Below, piece after piece: positions 19,835 through 30,600 of a stretch of DNA of 64,000 bases; position 1 is the first letter of the stretch, and every line of letters starts with the position of its first letter. Below the pieces are notes generated by a model, which was not told the DNA's origin, searched no databases, and was given only the letters and a program-made list of their open reading frames with translations. Location of the stretch: the NCBI GenBank assembly GCA_934047225.1, contig OW203989.1, forward strand, positions 13,987,977 through 14,051,976. The letters run 5' to 3'. The position numbers were made by a program, and so were the translations under genes. Source of the DNA: Ypsolopha sequella. Taxonomy: Eukaryota > Arthropoda > Insecta > Lepidoptera > Ypsolophidae.

Positions 19835-21611
19835 CTTGGGATAAATCGCCAAGCATTTAAAATATAGACATTTATTTTGAAATATTTACAGTGCATGGCA
19901 AAATTATTAGATCGTAGATAGTCCTGTCGGTACATGTTCAGGTTCTGTTACGCAAAATGAAAACAATGAAACTCTTTTAGGATTAATTTGTTATCCCTAT
20001 GTTTGTCTGTCTGTCCGTTTGTCTAGACAATTTTTTCTGGATAAAATTAATAAATACCAATATTAACGGCCCTCTATAGAGCTGTAAAAACATACTTTTG
20101 ACGTTTTTATTTATATTACGTTTTAGGTCTTTACGTTTTTTTTTTTTACGTTTTTCATACAAATTTTCTCACTATGAAAATGTAGGGATGAACACTTGAG
20201 ATAATATTTTGCATTTAAAAGTCAACACAGAAAGGAATTGTTGAACAAATAATGTAAAAAATATGAAAACCATGTTGTTCTATTCTAAAGGGATTAATTA
20301 TCTACTGTTCAATGTGGCGATAGCTTTGTTTATTTTTTTCCTTGAATTATTTTTTACTAAGATAACAAATAGTTTAATACAAGGTTTTCCTTAAGAGGTC
20401 CCTTTACCCCTGTATTTTTCTTAAAATTCATACAATAGGTATAAACCGAATGTGAAGTCTACAGCTTATTTTCTTCATATCATTTTTCATGAGTATATTC
20501 TAGTGACATCTAACTACGTCTCTATACAGCCCAAAAAGCAAAATTTGATAAAACACCATCATAATAGCTGTCAGGATATCGTCAATATTGCCTCGTTTTA
20601 CGCAAAGTTTAACAAGTTTGTATATTTTTATCTATACTGGAAATAAAAAAGAGAGAAATACAGGCGTCGTTCATGTTAAGATGACTAAGTTTACACACTT
20701 TGCTAAGTATAAACAATTACCGTTTCATGGAAAACTGTTTTGACCTGAAACCATTTCACAAATTCAATTAACTTATTTTGAATATCTTGTCATCTTGCAC
20801 TTCTTGATGAGAAATACAATTTCAATAAGTAAAAATACAACTTTAAGTTAAGAAAACTTATAGTTAAAAGTCTGCTGTATGCATTAACATATTTTTAATT
20901 ATATTACAATAGTAATAAAATAATTGGCTTATCCGTCGTCGTGATACCAGCCGTAAATTTCTTAAATAATCTGATATCACGCTTATGGAAAACCCAATTA
21001 TTTTGAAGATACCATAATATCATTAAAATATGTTTATGCATATAGCAAACTTTTAACAATAAATTGTCTTTGCTAAAAGATGTACTTTACCGTTATAATT
21101 ATTTCTTAATATTTTGTTACAAATTCGGAGAAATAGCCCTTAAGGAAAACCTTGTATGAAAATATTTGTTCTCTTTGTAACAAAGAAAAAAAAAATAAAC
21201 AAAGCTATCGCCACATTGAACAAACAGTAAATTATTAATCCCCTTAGAATAGAAAAATATGGTTTTATATTTTTTACATTATTTGTTCTACAGTTCCTTT
21301 CTTTCAAATGCACAATATTATGTCAAGTGTTGATCTCTATATTTTCATAAGGAGAAAATTTGTATGAAAAAGTTAAACAAAAGGCCATAAAAACGTTATA
21401 ATATGTATATTTTACAGGGCTGTAAATATTAGCATTTATTGATTTTACCCAGAAAAATTGCCTAGACAAACCGACAAACAGACAAACATAGGGACAACAA
21501 ATTAATCCTAAAAGAGTTTTGTTTTTTCATTTTGCGTAAAGGGACCTGAACATTTCAAACTATGAAACAAATAAATTTCTATATTTAAAACACTTGGCGA
21601 TTTATCCCAAG
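19835..21611. mobile_element. 1.8-kb foldback element with arms over 500 bp
   Basis: The outer ends are CTTGGGATAAATCGCCAAG (19835) and CTTGGCGATTTATCCCAAG (ends 21611). Pairing blocks inward include GTTTGTCTGTCTGTCCG with its reverse at about 21475, AAGCTTTGTTTATTTTTT-like tracts (20325 and 21195), and CAAGGTTTTCCTTAAG at 20381 with CTTAAGGAAAACCTTG at 21140. A central pair lies near 20880-21060 (GCATTAACATATTTTTAAT and its counterpart). The left spacer is longer than the right. No transposase frame was seen. Confidence 0.65.
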
Positions 21612-21649
21612 GGTAAACAGGTGTCCCAAAAGTCAACGCTTTCCCTTGG

Positions 21650-24600
21650 AAGGCTGGTAGGCGAGCTCATGACTGACCAGAATATCAAATTATGACCTCA
21701 GCAAAAAGTAGATAGTCTTCGAGTTGATGGTACTTTTATAAATTCGAATAGATTTTTGAGAGTCAAAGCTAACCAGTTCTAAATTCCAAGAATAAAATTT
21801 TTGTTGCGCAACTCTGAATAGTCATGCTATTGATAAAGTCAAAAATAAACCTTGAAATGCTGTTACATCAGGAAGAAAAATAAAAACCCAATTTATGAGC
21901 AATTTTTGTAATTAGGTTAGTTCGATACCACACCCTGAAAAAAATGTCCTATGTTAGTTTTGCAAATTGTCTTAAATAACGGCTCATCAAATATTGTTTT
22001 TCAAATGATCTGGCAATTTCTGTGTATTACTTTTGAAAAAAAAGTTATTGCTATTTTACTACCAAAGTAGCTGCCTATTTTTTAAAATAATTAGAATTTA
22101 GAATGAAAGAGTGGCGGGCAGTAAAAATATTTGACGTTCATTAGAAATGCCATTTAACACGCGTTAGAGTGATATAAATAGTGACGCTATTTAAAATGAG
22201 TTGGAATGAGATAGTAACGCAGTTAAACGTGGTTGAATGAGAGAGGCATAACTGATATAGGCTACAGTGAGATAGATAGTGACGTGGTGCATTCCTTCTG
22301 AGAATATTTGTTAGTTTCCACTTTTTGTAATAACAACTTTAGTAAAAATTTTTTGTAAAGAAATTTTTGGTCCAATTTATTTTCCCGCAAGTGTAAAACC
22401 AGCTCAACGGGCGAAAAATATTTTAAGAATGGGTAATGGTGACAATTAACCGTCACGATATTATTATGTATCTCTAAAGGAGTGTCTGAAATGTTCCGAG
22501 GGTCAACTGATAAATCAAACACTCAAAAAACCACTTTTAGCCGACCATAATAAATTTACGTCCCGACGTGATAGCAAGAAGGATCAATGGCGTGTGACGA
22601 TGATCGAAATACACTAATAAATTAGATAAAATAAAATACGTATTACTTTTGACCCTGCCTCGTCCACTCTATTCGTATTTTTGCTATGGTGACGCGAGCT
22701 TAGAGACCGGGACGAATTTCCCCCCGCGCGCTATCGTAAAATAGAATAAGCCACGCCCGGAACTGGTTTTTGTTTTGGCTATGTCATACTCTTAATGGCT
22801 AATATTGTTGTACTTACGGAGAGACTCGCTAAAAATATTTTGCCACTGATTTAATTATGTATAGAGTTTTATCTATGCAGGACGAAGGAAGTATGCAAAA
22901 TAAACCTTAAGTTCAAAAGCGTAGGGCTCACGTTGGAACATATGCAATCGAACGCTAGTGTCAAACATGATGCCATATTTTAGGGATAGATATCGATTGT
23001 ATCAGATCAATCTCCATCGCAAACCTTCGTGAACTAACTTTTGTGTTTGCACCCGTCACGTCGCCAACTTTCCCGTGGTCCCTCTGACAAACGAAAATAT
23101 ACAAATGTCTGAACAGTTTCAGAAAATTCCCCAGCGGTTTGAAAACAAATGTTGGCTGCCCGGGTTCAGCGTTGACGGCTGTTCGCATATGAAGTATGGT
23201 ATTTACATTGCAGAGTTGTCCACCGTACTTGTACCGTGTCGGATATTTCAAGATGCAGATTTTAGCTCAGATGTTTCGCTTCTAGGATTCCGTCAGGCAC
23301 GTATCCAGGAAGGCTTGGTTCTCCCAATTTGTCTCTTTTCAAACTCATTTGAAATCGTGAAATTGTGATAATAACACTTTGAAATAGTTATTTGTGCAAC
23401 AAGAGAGCAAAGTTTTTTTTTTTGTTGCGAGTGCCGAGTTTGAATTCCGAGCAAGCGAAAGATTCTATAACTGAATCACGAGCGTAGCGGGTCATACTAA
23501 GTAAGAATACTGATCGTTGGTAAAGGTTTGAAAGGCACAAGAAACAAAATAAGTTTGCTCTCGTGTGATAGTATGTATCACCTCACTAGCGAGAAAACAA
23601 AACATGTAACGACACTATATTTTCGAACGAACTTATAAGAATTCAATGGTTTTTTCTTTAATTAACACACCATATAATTTTTTATACATGCGCATGAAAA
23701 AAAAATGTAAGGAATGTGAATTGAATCCCGAAAGCCGTCAAAAATCGGAAAATTAAACCGATCGAAAACACAAATCGACACCGCAATGCGGGCGTTTTAC
23801 TCTATCCGTTTCCGGTAGAAGTTCATTCGTTTATACGGAGTCCATAGTCTGTAGTACAGATTTTTACACGCTGGGAGGCTATGCACAGTATTACGAGAAC
23901 TTTACCTCCCAATGTGTATGGAATCCTTATCTCTTTTTCCCTTGAGCAGTTAATTATGCTGAATTGCTGCACGTTTTGTGAGCCAATGAAATACGAAATG
24001 TCAATTCACAGGTTCTTAATTCAAAACACTTTTCTTCATTGAGTGAGCAAAATTGATTTTACCTAAATAAGCGTGGTACAAAATGAGATATAAAACTAAT
24101 AAATAAAAACATAAATAAATAAATCTCATTCCAAACTAATAAATAAAAACACTTTGAAATCGCGAGATTTCTGAGCGGCCCGCTTCCACTGACCAGGATA
24201 GTCAAGTGTAAAATGAAAGCGGTGGCGCAGGACCGATTTCTCTGGATACGGGATTCAATAAAAACTTGCAATCATTTACCATAAAAATTATAATGCTCTC
24301 ATCATATTGTCGTATAGTCACATCTCTCAAGGTGGGGCAGATTCCGTTGAAAATTTGGATACTTACCTTTAAGTTTTATTGTGTTTTCCGATCGTTATCA
24401 GCACGTGTGTGTTGTATTGTGTAACTTATTTCAAAATCACACACTCACTCATCACGAAATCTTCAGAACTAAAGGGCCATTTAAATTTTGGCATGTAGGT
24501 TGTCCTACGACACAAGACGCGGGCACCCTACATGAAATAATAAAAAAAAACTAGAAAATCAATGGCTTGATATTTATTGTTAGAACTAGCACTTCAGCAC

Positions 24601-25140
24601 AGAGGCAAAGACTTTATCATCGACTTCCAATTTCAAATCCTTTGGAGGGATATTAAAATAGGTACAAATATATAAGTGTTACATAATAAAATATTACTGG
24701 CAGGTAACTTAAAGCTGTTGGAGTAACTATTATAAATCACAGTTTTGGCCATAAACACTGTATTCTTATAAATTTTGCTAAAGCTATTTAATCGGTCATT
24801 GAGGCGGGAATTCCATGATATGCCACGGAAATAAGGGCGGTACGTCGCAGGCGTTGTTTTATTGCCAGGGTCGAAGACATAAATCTTGAGAGGACTTCTT
24901 AGGTCCCCTCCGGAGTGAGAAGAGACCCTTAAACACATTTCCGAAGCAGGCCTTTTGCTAAGTATGCGCAAGGAAAAATATAGCGGAAAATTGGGTGGGA
25001 ATGCAGCGGAAAAAGTTAGTATACAACATCTTCATAGCAGCGGTGATTTCCGCGGTAGGACGTACTTTGCATAAAAATATGGGAGGTGTCGTGGGATACT
25101 CGGTTGGAACGAAGTTCCTGCATATACTGCATGTCTATAC
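21650..25140. other. Gene-free stretch, about 3.5 kb
   Basis: No supported gene. Quasi-repeated GAGATAG.TAGTGACG motifs occur at 22195-22290. A segment at 23400-23600 (GTTGCGAGTGCCGAGT, TTTGCTCTCGTGTG) resembles common dispersed insect repeats. Unrecognised frames at 23075-23368 (plus) and 24633-24971 (minus) have no motif support. Confidence 0.35.
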
Positions 25141-25152
25141 TACCTACGAGTA

Positions 25153-25422
25153 TATACAAGGTGAATTTGTGAACATCGTCCAAATTCATACTTAAGCCTT
25201 GGTAAGTGATCAGTATCATGAACCAATAACGATTTTTGTAAAATTCATAAAATGAAATTTCGTCTCCCCATAGTGATTCACTCAGGACTGGGAGTGAATT
25301 ACTATGGGAAGTCGAAATTTCATTATACAAATTTCACAAAAATTGTTATCGATTCATGATGCTGATCATTTACCGAGCCTCTAGTATGAATTTGGACGAT
25401 GATCAAAAAGTCACCTTGTATA
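25153..25422. mobile_element. MITE with TATACAAGGTGA ends
   Basis: TATACAAGGTGA (25153) and TCACCTTGTATA (ends 25422) are perfect inverted ends. The arms continue with CGTCCAAATTCATACTTAAG against TAGTATGAATTTGGACGATG, and the centre folds around CTATGGGAAGTCGAAATTTC. A half copy (right arm) lies at 60200-60365. Confidence 0.7.
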
Positions 25423-25734
25423 TAGAAATACTTGAAAACACACAAACATACAATACATGTGTGTACTATAGCAAAAGTGTCGTGACGGTCGAAGTCTTAC
25501 ACTTTTTTTCGGCCTAGCTCTCATTCGCCAAGTGTCTGGAGTGTAACGTGCGCTAAGGAACTTCGTTCCAAAGGAAAACACTGCGAAGTGAACCTGCATG
25601 CACTAAAAATATTTTATTTGTGCCCAATACACTGCGACAGGGGTCTCCACCTACCAGGGTGGAACGTAAAAATCGTCGGTAAAAAGAGAGTGTACGAGTA
25701 TTGACTGTCTTAAGTTTTGATTATATTGATTATC

Positions 25735-25992
25735 AGTGGCGTGCACAGAACTTTTTGCTGGAAAAGCAAACAATTGGTCAAGAACAACAATAAAAAAAAT
25801 ATGAAAAAATTTTAATATCACTTTGAAAAAAAAAGTTTGTATAGGAAATTTTCACTCTAGGGTAGACATTATCTACCCTGGCGTCATACAAATTTTTTTT
25901 TTCAAAGTGATATTTAAATTTTTTCATTTTTTTTATTGTTGTTTTTGACCAATTGTTTGCTTTTCCAGCAAAAAGTTCTGTGCACGCCACTG
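25735..25992. mobile_element. hAT-type MITE with perfect 8-bp target duplication
   Basis: It begins CAGTGGCGTGCACAGAAC and ends GTTCTGTGCACGCCACTG, a perfect 18-bp terminal inverted repeat. The arms extend through most of the 258 bp. The flanks carry the same 8 bp, TTGATTAT (25727-25734 and 25993-26000), which is the hAT hallmark. The central TAGGGTAGACATTATCTACC block is itself palindromic. A second copy lies at 38946-39204. Confidence 0.85.
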
Positions 25993-25999
25993 TTGATTA

Positions 26000-26730
26000 T
26001 AAATTGAATTATTTTGAATATAAAAGTACCAGGAAGTCCTCACGGTTCTTGCTGGTACCAGCTAGTATATTATACGGCATTGAGTTGAAATCAGCTAATA
26101 GAAAAAAGAAGATTTTTACCATTGCTACTGGAAAAGGATGTTCTCCGATAGCAGTGAATAAATCGCTATCTTTCTCACTGAGAGAAAAAAAAAACAATTA
26201 CTTAATTTTATATACTTTCTGGGAAAGGCATAGGTCTTAAGTCTTACTTTTTTTTTCTATGTTCAAATGCAGAAACGGTTAAGTGTTTTTATATTTCTTT
26301 ATCTATATTATATTTGTCATTTTTGTTTCTTTCTTATTAGAATAACTCAAATGTACCCGGAAGAAAATAATGTACATCGTCTATCTTCGGCTTTGTAGAG
26401 CGTCGTCTCTGTCAACAGACAGTTAGAGCTTCTTGCGACAGAGATATGACACTACGATACGATGTGTATTATTTACTGCCGCGACCTGTACCAACATCCA
26501 CTTTTGGTACTTTGATCCAATAATCAAACAAAAACACAACCACTAGTTTTATATTACCGACTGATTAGAGCAATGTCATGTATGATAAAATAACACTACC
26601 GTAAAGCCTGACGCTCGCTACGCTCGGGATTCTACCTTGAAATCCTTCGCTGCGCTTGGAATCCAACATTGTGCCTTGGAGAGAATTGTTATTTTTTTTC
26701 ACTTGTTGTGTAATCTACTATTACTTATTT
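26000..26730. other. Gene-free stretch before the BEL/Pao element
   Basis: It includes a degenerate arm of the 730-946 MITE family (about 26377-26445) and a GC-richer repeat-like patch (ACGCTCGCTACGCTCGGGAT, 26612). No gene was seen. Confidence 0.4.
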
Positions 26731-26739
26731 ATCTCTTGC

Positions 26740-27241
26740 TGGTAACGCTAACTAAATAAAAATAAATATTGTCTATCTCAAATCATTGTACCCTACCTTT
26801 TCCACCGTGTACTACTTTGACGCACGACCAGCGCCGCAACATACATGCGCGCGCATCATCGATTCCCAATATGATGGAACAATAATATCTGACAAGAAGT
26901 CAGTTGCTCTTCCGCCCGCGCTGTGATACCTTCTAACACACGCGTCGTACTTACTACAAGTAATTACCGTATGTAAAGTGTACAGCTGTAGTTCATGACC
27001 AGCTTCACATTTCGCTAATCCGCTAAATGAACTCCCTATATAACCTGTGATAACCGTGTGTGGTTTGTGAGGACTTGATTACGGGAAGAAGAAGCCGCCA
27101 TTTTGGATGCTACCTAAGGATCGTAGCTAATTGCAGCAGACACCATCAGGTTAGTGCACGGTTTCCCGTTTCCTTCCTCTCAAAGTCACTCATTTTTAAA
27201 TTGAGATCAAAATCAGCAAAACTTAAATATAGGCGAGATCA
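26740..27241 (+). repeat. 5' LTR
   Basis: Starts TGGTAACGCTAACT and ends GGCGAGATCA. It contains a TATA-like CCTATATAACC at about 27034-27044, a plausible core promoter of the element. Its sequence appears identical to the 3' LTR at a constant offset of 6387 bp. Confidence 0.95.
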
Positions 27242-27245
27242 TTGT

Positions 27246-27263
27246 TGGTCCTTCGAGCCGGAT
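27246..27263 (+). other. Primer-binding site, tRNA-Tyr type
   Basis: TGGTCCTTCGAGCCGGAT is complementary to the 3' end of insect tRNA-Tyr including the CCA tail, as I recall that tRNA. It sits 4 nt after the 5' LTR, as expected for priming minus-strand DNA synthesis. Confidence 0.75.
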
Positions 27264-27657
27264 ATTTCCACCCGCCCTTGTTAGGATTGCCCTAATAAGT
27301 GTTTCTTTTACCGCTTAACATAATTTATGTATTTATATCTATGTATTTGTATCTTTATAAATACATAAGAAGTAAATTCATATAATTATAAATATACCGC
27401 CCCGATAAATAACTGCGTTACGCGCTTTCCCGCTCATTTTAGACCCGTATTATACGTATTACATACATACTTACTATATTTATTTACTTATAATACTGTA
27501 CTGTTCCAATAATGTTTTAACATATTTCATAAATATTCGATATCTTACGGCTAACGTTCGCACCCGGTCACTTCAGGGTCACGCTCGCTCGCACCTTTTT
27601 TGTCATTTCACCCGCAGATTGTGATTATCGTACTTTGTGTAACAGACCATATCCAAA

Positions 27658-30600
27658 ATGCCCAAAGCCGAAGTGTCTGATCTTGAGCTTTCCATGTTAG
27701 TGGCAAAACGCAATGCCATATTTGAATGTTTACAAAGTATGTACGATTTGTCGACGTCTTTAAGTATAGACGCAGATACGAAGGACAAAGAAGTAGGTGT
27801 TTTTTTGGACGCTAGCAGTAATGTTGATACTCTTCGGGCTGAATTTATAAGTATACTGGATTCATATAACAAACGATTATTAACGTTAAATGCCGCCGCG
27901 AATCCTGAATATAAGAGCTTGATTTCATTCGAACGATTGTACAGTCGCATTAAGCGGCTTACTATTCAATACAGTCGCGAAGTAAATAGCTCAACGCAAC
28001 CCAGTGATTTACCGCAAAAAAGTAAACCTCGGTTGCCGGCTATCGAAATAATGTCATTTAATGGCGAGTTTCACTCATGGCCGCTGTTTTACGCGAGTTT
28101 TAAATCAACGATACACGATAATGCATCGCTGACTGATGCTGAAAGGCTTTATTACCTTTTAGGAAAAATATCAGGCAAGGCTCAGTCTGCGTGTTCAGGC
28201 ATTACGCCCTGTGCTGAAAATTACCAGCTTATGTTTAAAACGTTGGTAGATAAATACGAAGACAAACGGATGCTCGCTTCTACATATATGAACCAAATGT
28301 TCGAGTTCAAGCCGATACCTAACGCCTCCGCTAATAATTTTGATTTATTTGTTGATACGTATGTCAACGCTGTCCAAGCGCTTAAAAACTTGAAAATAAA
28401 AGATTTAAGTGACTTATTTATTTTGCATGTCGCGCTTAAGAAACTAGACTCGGACACAGTACGCGCGTTTGAAATGCGCAATAACTCTAACGAAATACCT
28501 ACTTTCGATAGCTTGGTTGACTTTATTAAGAGTCAGTCAAAAATCTTTCAACGCGCGCCAATTACGACGACTACCCCCAAATTTCAGAGTAGCACTTCGA
28601 AGAAAGCTAACGACCGCGATCGTCTTCACTCGAATAATAATAATCTAGCTTCGCCGCCGAACTATCAAGCTTATGTTAGTACGGTCGATAATAATTCCGC
28701 GCAAAAATGTTTGTGTACTAATATTACCCACCAACATTTATTTAAATGTACCGAATTTAATAATATGACACCGCAAGAACGCTTTAAAGCGATAAAGGAG
28801 TGCAATGGTTGCGTGAACTGTTTAAGTATTAAACATAGGGTCTCTTCGTGCAATTCTAGCTCGAGTTGTCGGGTCTGTAAATTAAAACATCACTCGTCGC
28901 TTCATTTTAACCGCGAACCCGCGACCCTCCGGCGCACCACCGCCGCGGCGCTCACTACTACGTCATCGACACCTATCGCCTCGCCCGCTCCGCCGATACC
29001 GACGACGCACGCGGACGTAGCGCTGTGTGCAACATCCATTGCCGCTTCACATCTAATGCCGCATGACCCGCGTATTGCTAAAGAGCAATGTACTACTGTG
29101 TTATTGGCTACCGCTCAAGTTTATACCCGCGACGCCCACAACAATACTCAAAATGTTAGAATAATATTGGATTCGGCCAGCCAAGGAAGTTTTATTTTAC
29201 GGGAGTGCTGTGATCGTTTAGGTATTCACGTTCAGAAAGTCAAAAGCGCAGTAGTGAAAGGCTTTGGAGGCGCAGAAAACGTAGTAAGCGGTTCTGTTAA
29301 TTTCGAGTTCGCGTCCCGCTATAATTCAGAGGTTAAATACAATGTTAACTGTTTAGTCGTAGATCAAATTACGGATAATTTGCCAACCGCTTTCGTTGAT
29401 AAATCCGCTTTACCGCACTTGAATAATTTACCGCTGGCGGACGATACGTTCGCGACGCCTAATAAAATTGATGTTTTAATAGGTGCGTCCTTATTTCCAC
29501 ATTTGATATTGCCCGGTGTAGTACGCAGTGACTCATCGGCACCACCAGCTATAGAAACCGTACTCGGTTACGTGATTATGGGTTCAGTGCCTACCGCTCA
29601 TTACAATGCCGCATCTTTAACGTCATGCTGCGCCACAGTGCTGGAGCCTGTGGATGTAATTATTAAAAAATTCTTTGAGCTTGAAGAAGTTCCCGGCCCG
29701 CCCATTCAGCGTTCAGAGGACACTGAATGTGAAGAATTTTATCGCTCGACTACGAAAAGAGATCCAATAAGCGGTCGTTACACTGTCGCATTACCGTTTC
29801 GTGAAGATGTTTACTCGTTAGGTGACTCGCATGAAATCGCCCGCAAGCGCTTTTTGTGTTTAGAGCGCAAACTAGAATCGTGCCCTAAATTGAGAACAGC
29901 TTATGATACCGCCATTAAGGAGTACCTAAGCAAAGACTACTTGTCTCCCGCACCTCCGGACGACTCTCTTTTACCATCATATGTCATCCCGCATCACGGT
30001 GTCGTTCGTGAGGATAAACCCTTGCGTCCTGTTCTGGACGCCAGCTGTGAGTCGACCTCTAAGGTATCTTTGAACCAAATTCTTCACAGTGGTCCGAACC
30101 TCCAGGGCGATCTCTTTCAGATTATTCTAAACTTCCGCTTGTATCCTATCGCTATGACTGCCGATTGTCGACAGATGTTCCTTCAGTTAATTTTACGAGA
30201 TAGCGATCGTCGCTTTCAAAGAATATTTTATCGCTTTGACCCGCAGGACCCTCTGGTCCTATACCAATTTAATCGTGTCTGCTTCGGTTTAAAATCGAGC
30301 CCCTTCCATGCACTACGCACGGTAAAGCAGCTTATTAGCGACGACGGACATAAATACCCGCTTGCAAGGGAAATTGCTTCCTCATCACTATATATGGATG
30401 ACATTGCATTTTCTGTTCTTGATGAAAGTCTTGCACCCGTCATCTGCAAGCAGCTGATCGATCTGTTCAAGGGAGCTCAATGGGACATGATTAAATGGAA
30501 CAGTAATTCACAGACTGTTCTCGATAGCATACCCGACTCGTACAAACTTCTCTCAGGTGTAGAATTCGATAAAGACGTACAGCATAAAATACTAGGCTTG

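Noticed and set aside
24633..24971. 112-codon minus-strand open frame
   Set aside because: No motif recognised; the N-terminal part is somewhat protein-like but the second half is AT-driven. Not enough to call a gene.
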